A DNA stretch of 64,000 nucleotides from positions 11,193,657 through 11,257,656 of the forward strand of contig JARWKL010000003.1 of assembly GCA_029961685.1 (NCBI GenBank). Direction: 5' to 3'. Below the pieces are notes generated by a model. It saw nothing but the letters and a program-made list of their open reading frames with translations, was not told the origin of the DNA and did not search any database. Source of the DNA: Aristolochia californica. Lineage: Eukaryota > Streptophyta > Magnoliopsida > Piperales > Aristolochiaceae. Positions within the stretch are counted from its first letter, which is position 1; each line of letters starts with the position of its first letter. Shown piece by piece: positions 11,925 through 22,750 of this stretch. The translations under genes were made by a program, and so were the position numbers.

Positions 11925-13189
11925 ACTGATGCATACACATATTTTAAACAAGTTAGGATCACTTACGATCATTTTTAATTATATTTTGAAAAGATAATTA
12001 ATTGATCAATATCTGTCAATGATCGATTGACAAAAAGTGCACATGTCAAAAATATAAAGCGTGATTGATCAATTAGGGTCGATTGATCGATCAATCTGAA
12101 CATGACAAAATTGTACTATAAATCATGATCAATCATTCCCTATAGAATGATCGATCAATGATGTCCATACAATCAAAATTACAAAGATTGATTGATCAAC
12201 CACTTGACATTGATCAATCATATAGAAATTTGCTAACTATGGACATAAAACATGATCAATCATAGTAACAAAATTGATCAGTTATACTTGCAAAACACTG
12301 CTAGTAGGAATTTTGATTGATCGATTATTCCCTATACATTGATCGATCAACTTAATTTGCTAGACCTAAGGGAAGAATATAATTGATCATTCCATCGATC
12401 AATAAGTCAATTTATAACAAAAATAGACTTGTTACACTCGATTGATCAATCAATACTTTGCATTGATTGATCAATGTAAACTTGCCTTTTTTTCAAATGA
12501 GAAAAAAACAACTAGTTTGGCTTGAAGAATTTATACAACAAAAGTTATTTTGAGAAGTTAATGAACATTTATTGGCATACCTACAACATTCAATATTCTC
12601 AATCTTGAAATTCTTTTCCTAAGTCAATTTTTAAGAAAGAAAAGACTTTCCTTGCAAATCCATTCATTTTTCTCGGATCTTACTTGTTGCATTCAATTAG
12701 TTAAGCTCCAAATTCATTCACATTGTGTATCAAAGTTGTAGGCTTGGTCAAATTCAAAAAGGGAAGGTTGTCTCTCCAAAGATCAAAAGTGTAAGTATTT
12801 TTCTTTTCTTGTATTTTTCTGATTTTATTTGAAAGGTTCATCTAAAACTTTAAATCCAGATTGAAGAGCTTGCTAGAGCTAGAATCTAGCTCAATCTCAA
12901 TGGAGATTGCTATATTCGTGTATTTGAACATACATGTGGCTTAAAAGAGAGTCAAAATCTCTTTTGTATAATTCAAAGATAATAAATCTCATATTAGTGG
13001 AATTTCCCAAACACAAATTATTGGGTGGTGAATACCAATAGGGGAATATTGATAACAAAAAAATTGGTGTTTATTGTGGTATGTGAATTTATTTTGTCTT
13101 ATTTTTATTTAAATATATTTTAATTTGTATGTACTTTTTAAATTTTTAAAAACTCAATTAACTCCCTCTTGAGAAACCATGCGCCAACA
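11925..13189 (+). mobile_element. Copia LTR, palindrome-rich family, copy A (5' LTR)
   Basis: The right end is fixed by CCAACA directly before a primer-binding site TGGTATCAGAGT at 13192. The left end is approximate, set by alignment by eye with copy B (both start near TGCAT). The first 550 bp hold about 20 GATC sites, mostly inside ATTGATCGATCAAT-like palindromes, including a perfect 16-bp palindrome at 12081-12096. Copies B (14518-15782) and C (39386-40349) share the pattern and the later common stretches (TCTAGC, GGGGAGAT, CCCAAGC-like blocks). Confidence 0.75.
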
Positions 13190-13191
13190 AT

Positions 13192-13203
13192 TGGTATCAG
13201 AGT
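13192..13203 (+). other. Primer-binding site (tRNA-iMet type) of copia element A
   Basis: TGGTATCAGAGT matches the usual plant copia primer-binding site TGGTATCAGAGC at 11 of 12 bases, and lies two bases after the LTR end. Confidence 0.85.
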
Positions 13204-13241
13204 AAGCCTAAGCACATTTGAAATTTTGAATATTGATTCAA

Positions 13242-14270
13242 ATGGCATCTAAAGGAAATTACTCCTTCACGAGGGACAATAAGCCAACCACTGCCCTCTA
13301 TTCAATGGTGTAAATAATAGCTATTGGAAGGTAAAAATGAAATTCTTCTTCCAATTCATGAATTGTGACATATCGCATGTGGCAAATAATGCCCCTTTGG
13401 AGCACAAAGAGAATGATCACCTTGTCATAAAGGAGTTCAATGAGTTGACTAGGGCAGATAAGGAAGAACTCAGAACAAACTTCAAGGCTATCATCAACTT
13501 GTTGTTGAATACCTTAAGACCAAACGGGTTCAATTGGATGTCCACATATAAGACCACTAAAGAAATTTGGGACAAATTTGAGGTCACACATGAAGGGACC
13601 ACTAGAGTCAAGGGCTCTAGAATTAGCTTATTGATAGCTTAATACGATGAATTTAAAATACAATTGGGTGAATCAATAGCTGAGATGAACTCTAAATTCA
13701 CTTGTTATGATCTTGGGGTTAAAGTACTTGACTTTTCGCTACCAAACAAATCGATCTTTTAGTATGTATTGGCTAGGTGCTTTGGTATCAAAGCTATGCC
13801 GTTGTTGCGAGTTTGAATCCCAAAGGGGGCAACATAAAGGGAGCGACCTAGAGGCCCGATTAAAATTACTGGTAGGCTCAAAAAGTGGGTTGGGCTAGTG
13901 TTGCTAGAGTGGGCCGCCGTGGATGTCGGCTCATAACGATGGGAGTATTGTTATGATCTTGGGGTTAAGTACTTGGCTTTCCCCTACCAAACAAACCGAT
14001 CTTTTGGGTAGTATTGGCTAGGTGCTTAACATCACTCATATAATCAATGAATTGAACATTCAAGGAGAAGAGATTTCCCTTTATAGGTAAAATGACAAGC
14101 TTCTCAAGACACTTCAAAAGTTATGAGATATGAGGAAGAATACCATTCGTGAGAATGCTAACTTTAGGTCCATGAGTTCGGAATAGCTTCTAAGGAGTCT
14201 CCTAGCATATGAGATGGAGCCTAAAGATGTTGACTCCCATGTTTTTTTTATGTACAACTTGAAAATCTAA
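13242..14270 (+). pseudogene. Copia gag remnant A, interrupted by a TRIM
   Basis: The ATG at 13242 opens a gag-like reading (NSYWKVKMKF, LVIKEFNELTRADKEEL, TTKEIWDKFEVTHEGTTRVK) of the UBN2/retrotrans-gag type of Ty1/copia elements, where gag forms the particle. It carries in-frame stops and frameshifts, and a 329-bp TRIM lies inside it at 13703-14031. After the TRIM gag resumes (IINELNIQGEEISLY) and decays near 14270. No protease, integrase or RT follows before LTR copy B. Nonfunctional. Confidence 0.8.
13703..14031 (+). mobile_element. TRIM (terminal-repeat retrotransposon in miniature)
   Basis: A 329-bp insert has about 80-bp direct terminal repeats (13703-13782 and 13949-14031), both starting TGTTATGATCTTGGGG; the right one ends in CA. 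A tRNA-iMet-like primer site TGGTATCAAAGC (13783-13794) follows the left repeat at once, and a purine-rich ATGGGAG sits just before the right repeat. It is flanked by the 5-bp target duplication TCACT (13698-13702 and 14032-14036). The related gag copy at about 16297 has a single TCACT and no insert, giving an empty site. There is no coding capacity. Confidence 0.92.
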
Positions 14271-14517
14271 GTATTTTAGATATTTCACCTTCAAGAGTAA
14301 ATGCATCTCAAGGTCTAAAGCTTCAAGCCAAACTCAAGACCTCAAACACCATTGGAGAGCGTCTCTTGAAGAAGAAACCACAAGGAAGAAGATAATGAGA
14401 AAACTAGAGTTCAAGTGTAATAGTCCAATGTCCAAACTCAATCACTTACGTAAGAGAGTATTCTAAATGCCCTTTCTTTAACTACATATGTGAAATTGGA
14501 CCTTTAGGACATAATTT

Positions 14518-15746
14518 GCATTTAGACGTGTTTAGGATCATCATAAACATCATTTAGAATATACTAGAGCAGTTATAGAAAAATATTCCTCTGCATTGTT
14601 GAATTGGGATTGGAATGATTGATCAACTACTGGTAATGATCAACTATTCTGAACTGTGTAGGCTATAAATATAAAGCATGATCGATCAACCATATTTAAT
14701 TCATCGATTATTCAAAACATGGTCATTTCATGCTATAATGTATGATTGATCATCTCACTTGGATTAATTGATCTTTTCTGCCAAGGCAAACAAATTTCAC
14801 ATGGAATGATCGATCATCCCACCTGATTGATTGACCAAACAGAACCTTACCAGTAAGGGACATAATACATGGTTGATCATACGAAAATGCATTGATCGAT
14901 CATCCATTGGTAATGATTGATCAAGTCAACTTTTTTGGACCAATGGTGACACATTAATCAATCCGTCCATCAATCAATAAGTCACTGTCTAACAAAAAAA
15001 GTAGTCGTTATGATTCATTGATCGATCAATCATTTTTTAGTAATCGATTAATCAAAGTATTGACTTTTGAAAATGGGAAAATAATGTCTAGTTTGAGTTA
15101 GGGAAGCTATAAATACACCCACCAAACCGTGTAAAGTGAATGAGCCTTTATTGACAAATACTCAATCTATTATTCTCTATTTTGTGAAATTCCTTTGAAA
15201 GTGCTTTAGAGTGGAATAGAGAGCCTCACACCTGTGAAAATTTTCATTTCTCTTTCATCAACCCTTGAAAACATACAGTCAAAAACTCCATCATCTCACA
15301 TCGTGGTACAAAGGAAGAGGAAGTTTGTATCTCTCAAGGAGAAACATCTCTCCAAGTAAGGGTGTAATTTACCTTTATTTTATTTTTATTTGTGAAAGGT
15401 TTATCTAGAACCTATATAATCTAGATAGAAGCCTAATTGGACCTAGAATCTAGTAGCAATCTCTTGGGGAGATTGGCTTTATACAAATCGTGTATTGAAC
15501 TACATGTGGCCAAAGAGAGCCAAAATATCTTTTGTAATTCCAACTATTAGAGTTTTTTAAATAGTAAAATTTTCCCAAGCAAGGGTTCTTGGGCGATGAC
15601 AACCACTAGGGAGACATCAACAACAAAAATTCTTTTTGTCCTTATCGTGTGTGCTTGTGAGATTTTATCTTGACTTGCTCTTATGCATGATTCTTTATTC
15701 ACTCACACAACTTATTTTTAATTTAATAATCTTAATTCACACCCCC

Positions 15747-15780
<34 letters not shown>

Positions 15781-15782
15781 AC
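14518..15782 (+). mobile_element. Copia LTR, palindrome-rich family, copy B
   Basis: This resembles copy A in order of blocks: a GATC-palindrome-rich first half (for example TTGATCGATCAATC near 15018), then a TATA-like TATAAATACACCC region near 15111, then a stretch with TCTAGATAGA, CTCTTGGGGAGATTGG and CCCAAGC. It ends in a long poly-C tract (15743-15780) where copy A has the normal CTCTTGAG end. The normal LTR terminus and primer site cannot be read, so the right boundary is uncertain. Confidence 0.65.
15743..15780 (+). repeat. Poly-C tract in LTR copy B
   Basis: CCCCCACCC followed by an unbroken C run of about 33 bases. The same motif occurs at the equivalent place in LTR copy C (40300-40324). 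It may be biologically expanded or partly an assembly artefact. Confidence 0.85.
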
Positions 15783-15838
15783 TACCAAGCCAAATACTTA
15801 ATTTAATTCAAAATTCCCTTGATTTTGAAAAAGATTAA

Positions 15839-16675
15839 ATGGCATTTCAAGACAAATTGCTCATTCCCAAAAGGCAACATGCCAACCTTCTACCTTTGCT
15901 CAATGGAACCAACTACGGATATTGGAAGGTAAAAATGGTGTTCTTCCTTCAATCCATGGAATGAGACATATAAAATGTAACTAAGAATGACCCTTTTGAG
16001 CCTCAAAAGCACAAAAATAGCCTTCTAGTTGCAAATGAATTCAATGAGTTGACTAAGGAAGACAAAGAGCTGCTCAAAACAAACTCCAAGGCCATAAACC
16101 TCTTGTTGTGTGCCTTTGGACCAAACGAGTTCAATAGGATCTCCACATGTAAGACCGCTAAGAAAATTTGAGAAAAACTAGAGGTCATACATGAAGGAAC
16201 CACTAGAGTAAAAGAGTCTAGGATTAGCCTATTGATAGCCCAATAAGATGAATTTAAAATGAAACCGGGTGAGTCAATAGCCAAAATGAACTCAAGGTTC
16301 ACTCATATAATTAATGATTTAAAAATTTTAGGAGAAAAGATTTCCTTTTATAGGCGTAACGACAAGCTTCTCAAAGCATTTCCAAGGTCATGAGACATGA
16401 GGAAGACAACTATTCATGAGAATGTTAACTTTAGAACTATAAGCTCAAAAGAGCTACTAGGAATCCTTCTCACATATGAGAGGAAACCAAAAGATGTTGA
16501 GGAAGAGTAACCTAAGAAGAAAAACATTGCTCTTAAGGCCAAGATGAGTGCTACTGAAAGTAACTCTAGTTAAGAAAGCTCAAATGAAGTGAGTTTTATC
16601 ACTAGACATCTTCAAAGAATTTATAGGAATGTTGGTTTTAGGAATCCATATGTTGTACTTTCTAGTAAAGAAGAG
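15839..16675 (+). pseudogene. Copia gag remnant B
   Basis: The ATG at 15839 opens a gag reading parallel to remnant A (LLPLLNGTNYGYWKVKM, NEFNELTKEDKELL, EVIHEGTTRVKESR, SFYR..NDKLLK). Stops and frameshifts are frequent. It continues further than A into a lysine/glutamate-rich part and LQRIYRNVGFRNP, then is cut by the start of a different LTR near 16675. Only gag is left. Confidence 0.75.
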
Positions 16676-16940
16676 TAGGAAGAAGAAGAAAACAGGAAAA
16701 GGACGACGAAGAGGAGAAGAGAAGAGAAGAGAAGAGAAGAAAGAGATCATGTTGAGAGAGAATGAGAGGAGAATTGGGGTTGTAGAAGATCTCCAAACCC
16801 TCCCCCTTAGCCTTTATTTATAGATGTCAATTAATACATAAATTATAAGTATACCCTTTACCCTAGAGAGAGTGAAGAAGAGGCAAAAAATATAAGATAT
16901 TTACAATAATAACACCTAAGTTTGTCTATGTCTTTCAACA
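16675..16940 (-). mobile_element. Copia LTR on the minus strand (solo or truncated)
   Basis: On the minus strand the LTR starts TGTTGAAAGACATAGAC at 16940, preceded by the purine tract TGAAGGAGAA (16941-16950). It contains a TATA box (CTATAAATAAAGG, near 16813-16824) and ends in a pyrimidine-rich stretch near 16675. Only a few tens of bases of internal sequence remain, so this is a 3' LTR fragment. Confidence 0.65.
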
Positions 16941-16976
16941 TTCTCCTTCAAGCTGGTGGTGAAAAAATATTGTATA

Positions 16977-17438
16977 TGTTACAATATGGGCTCAAACCCA
17001 CATGAGTACGGAGAAAGCCCACACGTCCAAGAGGGGTGGCATGATAGTAAATAAAGTGTCATCTCATAAAGATGGCCCAAGTGTTTAATTAGTCAAGGAG
17101 AACATGTCTATTATGTCATTTCTCATGTGAAGCTTGTGGCCCTAAGGGCATTATTGACATTGTAACATCCTCTCAAAAACCATAAATAGAGGCCTTTGGT
17201 TTGGGGTAGAGCATCAAGTTTTTCTCCCCTTCTCTTAATTCATTCAAGTTCTCTTAGCCTAAAGACTCTCTCCCTTTTTTCTCTTTCTCCCTTCTTTACC
17301 CAGGTTCTCTTCTCTTCTTCTCTCCTTCTCCCTTCTTTATCCAGGTTCTCTTCTCTTCTTCTCTCCTTCTCTTCTTCTCTTCTTCTCTCCCTCTCTTACT
17401 TTGCTCGAGGTTTTAATCATGAGGTCCTAAATTCAACA
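16977..17438 (+). mobile_element. 5' LTR of copia element D
   Basis: It starts approximately at TGTTACAATATGGGC, contains a TATA-like ACCATAAATAGAGG near 17179, then a long pyrimidine-rich leader (CTTCTCTTCTTCTCTCC repeats), and ends ATTCAACA at 17438, directly before the primer site TGGTAACAAAGC (17439-17450). The left boundary is inferred. Confidence 0.7.
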
Positions 17439-20400
17439 TGGTAACAAAGCATTGAATTTAGGATCCCCATATCAAGATGATGCTCTAAAGAATCCATGAT
17501 CAAGGCTACTCATGCAAGACTCCTTGTGAAGCAAAATTGAAGCTTGTTGAGATAAATTCCTTGTTCTTGTTATTATTATCTATTGATGGCTTCTTGATCT
17601 CGGTTTTTTATCTCTAGATTATGATTCAGAGATTATTCTCTTCATCCTATGATAATATTTGGATTCATATCTCTCAGTTTGCAAGAAGCTTGTGAAAGCT
17701 GGATTTTTCAGTCAGTTGCAAGTTTTTGGCTGAAATCGGTTTATATCGAGATTGTTTTGCATAGAGAGTTACTACTAGTGCATGCAAAGTTTGGAAGGCT
17801 ACTATCTCGTGCTTATTATGTCCAATCTTGATATTTTTTTTGGTTTTAAGAAGATGATTATGTTGGATACTTCTTCCTCCCTCAATGTTTCTTTGGAAAG
17901 TTGTTTTTTGAAGAACCGAGCCTCTTGATTGTTTTGATTCGTAGCCACAAGTTTTCTTGGAGTTTTTCTTCTTCTTGCATAGATCCCCACGTGAATCTAA
18001 GGTTCGGAGATCAGTTTACAAAAAAATAAGCAAAGAAAACAGGAGTTCTAGATGTTATCTTGGAAAGACCAAGGTGGCACCACACTTTTTAAAGCAAGTT
18101 TCTCCTCCAAGCAAGCTCAAGAAGGCAGTCTTTGGTTTGCCGAGCCTAAGGTACTGGTTTGGTAGTTTTTTTAATGCATGAATATTTTCTTTTTCCTCCC
18201 TTCTACGTTGAGATCAGTGGAAGACTGCGTTGCCAAAATAATTCAAGAAAAAAAGCAAGGAGAGGTGTCTTCTTTGGTTGCTAAGTTGGTGCCAATTTAA
18301 GGAGGAAACTACCTCATTTAGAAGATTGTTTTTCAGTCACATGATCTTCTATTCTAGCTGCTTGAGATATTTGTTTTTTTTTTAAAGATTACAAAGAATT
18401 TGATTTGGTATCCTTGCCTAAAAAAATTAGGGCAACAAAAGGTTGAAATAATTTTGGAAAGTGGGAGATTTTATGGAAGATCTTCTAAAGATCATGATTT
18501 GGTGAATAAATTAACTATCACGTTTTTTAAGGATGAAGTCATCGTCAGCCTCTCCTTCTTACTTAGTGGATGGAACATTGACCTAAGCCCAACATCAACT
18601 CAGGCTTGTTCAATAATCCAAGGTTTGGACATTACCTTTGGACATCTTTCCTTCATCCTTTACAAGTAAGCTCTCCTATTCTCTCATTGTTTTTTGAAGA
18701 GATACTAAAAAGTTTTTCTACAATGGCTGAAGAACACATTTGTAGTAAGAGTGATATCCTCAGTATCACTACTATACCCTTGAGAGGGTTATCCAATTAA
18801 TCAAGTTGGCCCAAATCGGTTTAAAGGTTTCTTATTACCCGAGACCTACTAGGTCACCTAACCAAGTTTGAACCACCTATTGATGAAGAAGGTAGTACTT
18901 ACAATAAGTGGTTGAAATATGACACCTTGGTGGTTAAATGACTCATCAACAACATGGAAGAGCAAGTAGCCAACAATGTTGTCCACCCTGGATATAACCA
19001 AACAGGTTTGGGACACATATGTCAAATTGTGTTCTAACACAGATAGTCTATAAAAGTTGTATGATGTCTTCTAAAGTATGTATATTACTAAACAATGAGA
19101 CAACATACATGAGTACTTGGGAAGATTCAGAGGCCTTATTTAAGAATGGAAGCTAGCCCAACCTAACTCTATCGATGTCTCTATTTAAGATAAGCAGAAG
19201 GAAGTTTTAGCAACCACTATCTGTTTATGGAATATTAAGTCCTATCTTGAGGTTGTTAAAACTCAACTTCTTAGCTCCTCCGCTATTCCCACATTTGATG
19301 ATGTATGTGCCACCTTACTTCACATTCAAAATTCTTCTCCCCCTTCTCCTACTGAAGTATCATCAACCATGTACTCCGGTAATAAGGGCACATCCTCTAC
19401 CAACCGAGGTTATGGTAGAAATTATAGAGGAGGTTGAGGAAGAAGTGTAAGGATTGGTTCCTCCAGAACAAACAACAAGGAATGCACTCATTGTGGAAGA
19501 TTTGACCACACCATTGAACAGTTTTAGAAACTCCATGGTAGGCCAGAATGGGCCACAACTAATCAAGCCTCAGCCGATGGCACAAAGGAGGACAAGTATG
19601 CACCACCGTCAGACAAAAAGACCCTCACTGATGATGAGTATGACCTATCTCTCCTCCAAGTTCCTTCACTACTGATACCGCCACCACCGCTTTAGGTATG
19701 CTCTCTGGTACTACCTCCTCTTCATCCTGGATTATTAACTTAGAGGCCTCTGAGCATCTCACATATAACAAAGGTCTACACTATAGTCTTTCTCTCCTTG
19801 TATTTTAGATAAATTTCTTACCATAGCTTATGGATCCCAAATTAAAGTTATCGGGAAATTATCTACCACTGTTACATCATCACTTCCGCTTACAACTATC
19901 CTCTTTGTTTCTGGCTTTCCCTTGAACCTCTTGTCTGTTAGTCAACTTACTAAACATTTTAATTGCTCCATCACCTTCTGACCCACTTCTTGTGTGTTTC
20001 AATATCTAACAAGTAAGCGGGAAATTGGTGGAGGCTGTGAACAAAGGGTGCTCTACTACTTGGACGTGCTTCAAATAAATGCAGTCTCAACCAAGCACAC
20101 TTAGGTGAGACTATGGCACAATCGGTTGGGACATCCCTCAACACCATTTATTCACCTTCTCTTTCCAACATTAAAATTTGTCAAGTTTGAGTTGTGAACT
20201 CTGTTAGGTGACCAAACACCAAATGACCACATATTCTCCTCGGAATGATCTTAAAGGTATTACTCCTTTTTATTTGATCCACACAGATGTATAGGGACCA
20301 TTGAGTGTCTCAAAAATTTGACCGAGGTGAAACTATGGCACAATCGGTTGGGACATCCCTCAACACCACCTCTTCACCTTCTCTTTCTAACCTTCAAAAA

Positions 20401-21620
20401 TTTGTCAAGTTTGAACTGTGAAGTGTGTCAGGTGACCAAACACCAAAGGACCACATATTCTCCTCAGAATGATTTTAAAGGTGTTGCTCCTTTTTATTTG
20501 ATCCACACAATTATATGAGGACCCTTGAGTGTCTCAATCATTTCACCAAGGTGAGACTATGGCACAATCGGTTGGGACATCCCTCAACACCATCTCTCCA
20601 CCTTCTCTTTCTAGCATTCAAAAATTTGTCAAGTTTGACCTATGAAGTGTGTCGGGTGACCAAACACCAAAGAACCACACATTCTCCTCAGAATGATCTT
20701 AAAGGTGTTGCTCCTTTTTATTTGATCTACACAGATGTATGGGGACCCTTGAGTGTCTCAAACATGGATATTCCTCTTTAAAAAGAGACTTTATCACTTT
20801 TATTGATGATTTTACTCGTGTCACATGGATATTCCTCTTTAAAAAGATATCTGAAATTTTATCCATTTTAAAATCCTTTCATTCTATAGTGGCCACTCAA
20901 TTTGGTAAGAAATTAAAAGTACTTCGCTGTGATAATGCCAAAGAATATATCTCTAGTGACCTTTACTCTTTTTGTAAAAAAAAAATGACATTATCCATCA
21001 AACATCTTGTGTCTACACCCCTCAAAAAAAGGTGTAGCGGAACGAAAAAACCGTCATCTTCTAGAGGTAGTCCGCGGCTTATTATACTTCATGAAAGTAC
21101 CATACTTCTACTAGCCACATGCCATACTTATTGCATGCTTTCTCATTAATAGGCTACCCTCATTTGTCCTTGGTCATAAATCCCCATACTTGTTATTATT
21201 TCCTAATGATGAACTATTTTCGCTTCCTCTGAGACTCTTCATGCTTACATGTTTTGTTCATGTTACCTCACCTCATCGAAGTAAATTTGATTCAAAATTT
21301 ATCAAGTGTATCTTCTTAGGATACTCTCACACACAGAAATGTTATGTTTGCTATAATCCTATTCTCCAAATACTACTTTGTCTAGGGATGTGACCTTCTG
21401 TGAAGACACTTTATACTACTCCGATAATGCTTCTCAAGGTCTCTCATTTATACAAGCCTCTCCTCGACTAGTTGTGTCCCTTGTTGGAAAAAAACTCTTC
21501 AACCCCCTAAAGCATTGCCCGATACCATACTTGTAGAGTTTATAGACCCCATCGAGGTAAGTCCATCTCCACCTACTCCTAGTCCATTTGGACTGCAATA
21601 TGATACTCGGCCTATCGAGT
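17439..21620 (+). pseudogene. Copia element D internal region: gag, protease and integrase remnants
   Basis: After the primer site come about 1.2 kb of leader, a gag start near 18722 (MAEEHICSKSD), gag pieces (EPPIDEEGSTYNKWLKYD, NNMEEQVANNV), a protease-like WIINLEASEHLTYN near 19728, GAG-pre-integrase (LWHNRLGHPSTP), and integrase (FITFIDDFTRVTWIFLFKK, VLRCDNAKEYIS, then [20 protein letters not shown]). Stops and frameshifts are everywhere. Reverse transcriptase, RNase H and a 3' LTR are absent; the element breaks off near 21620. It is dead. Confidence 0.85.
20104..20768 (+). repeat. Tandem triplication of a ~222-bp GAG-pre-integrase segment
   Basis: Three head-to-tail copies start near 20104, 20325 and 20549. 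Each runs from GGTGARACTATGGCACAATC through the LWHNRLGHPS coding stretch to GTGTCTCAA. The copies differ by scattered substitutions, so the triplication is not brand new. A shorter duplication (about 27 bp, ACATGGATATTCCTC...) follows at 20763 and 20824. Confidence 0.9.
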
Positions 21621-21664
21621 AATTATTTTATATTATATAAATAATAGTAATTATTAGGATTACT

Positions 21665-22231
21665 TAAGGGTGGCACCATGCCAAACTGGCTCGCAAACTG
21701 TTCGAGCTCGACTCACTTTAGTCTTTACTTGAGCACAACTCAAGATTTTCCAAACTCGTTTTGTTAGCTAGTTAGTCGATTCGTTAGTATAAATTTTTTT
21801 TTATATATAAAAATACCCTTAACTCTAATTGCTCTCATCAATTACCTCTTTACTTGGTTGATAGTAGCTCTTATTTACCTCAAACCTCAAAGACGATTGA
21901 TCGTTTAACTCTTTTGTGTCCTTCAAAATCTAATATTGTTGTTTGCCAATGGAATAAACAATATTGATGGAGGTGTTTGCTCTTTCTTTTATGTTTATTA
22001 AGTTGGTTATTATACATTAGTATGCTTCATTGCAAAGTTTCAGACTCCTCCTAAATTCTCACAATATTCTCTTTATTTATTTTTGTAGTTTAAATGTAGG
22101 TTGGAGCTCGAAGTCGGCTCGAGTTCGATTCCAATTTTAGGCTCGAGGTTGAACTTGAGTTTGAAGTATTCAGATCAAGCCAAACCCGAACATATACTGG
22201 TTTGAATTTGGTTCAACTTGATACCACCCCT
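21665..22231. mobile_element. hAT-type MITE (567 bp)
   Basis: The ends are inverted repeats: TAAGGGTGGCACC at the left, and the reverse complement of the right end reads TAGGGGTGGTATC, the classic plant hAT MITE terminus. The flanks AGGATTACT (21656-21664) and AGGATAACT (22232-22240) look like an 8- to 9-bp target duplication with one mismatch. The interior is rich in GAGCTCGA/GGCTCGAG motifs in both orientations and has no ORF. Confidence 0.8.
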
Positions 22232-22407
22232 AGGATAACTGTTATCTTATTAAAATATGAAAATATGAAAAAAAATTATATCCTGAAGAAACAAAAATAA
22301 CATCTCAACATATTCATGTGGACAAGTTCAGGTAATCCCATAGTAAGCTTGTTCTATTTATTTATCAAACTTTGTTATTTTTTCTTTAATTTAAAGTATT
22401 TTTATTT
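22232..22407. other. AT-rich spacer upstream of the RanGAP leader exon
   Basis: Short AT-rich stretch between the hAT-type MITE and the inferred RanGAP leader. No feature seen apart from the MITE target duplication. Confidence 0.4.
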
Positions 22408-22750
22408 GTGAAAATTTCAAACGCTGCCAAGAGGGTGAAAAGTCGTCAGCGAAAGACGCAAAGAGAACTTTGTGGATCGGTTTTGTACAGTTGTAATGGA
22501 ATCCTTGTTGGGCGAAGCATTTTGATTTTTGAATCCTCCTCACTGCGTTACTCCAGCCGTTCAGTAAGACCTGAGTGCACCGTCCGGATTACACTCCGAA
22601 AAAGACAAGGGTTTACTGGTTCCCTCCTTTTCGCCGGTAAACTCTTCTATTTCCCAAATCCCAATCCAGAGCCCAATTTTGCCCTCCCGCGCTCCCTGCT
22701 ACCTTCCCGCCCTTTGCTGTCTTGCCCTTCCTCTCTTTCTCAAGAGTCAG
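22408..22750 (+). promoter_or_regulatory. Probable promoter/5'UTR exon of the RanGAP gene
   Basis: A GC-richer island with pyrimidine-rich sequence (CCTTCCCGCCC, TTCCTCTCTTTCTC) ends in CAG|GTATCT at 22751, a good donor, in an otherwise AT-rich setting. The RanGAP ATG at 30018 is preceded at once by a strong acceptor (TTTTTCCAG ending 30006). Plant RanGAP genes often have a 5'UTR intron. Joining these two sites is inference; the transcription start is unknown. Confidence 0.5.

Noticed and set aside
13783..13830. tRNA gene suggested by the B-box-like GTTTGAATCC
   Set aside because: No A box, no cloverleaf could be folded; it lies beside the TRIM primer site.
12000..15060. CRISPR-like or satellite array suggested by repeated TTGATCGATCAA words
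   Set aside because: The motifs are irregularly spaced, vary in sequence and lie within LTRs that have primer sites; there is no constant repeat-spacer structure.
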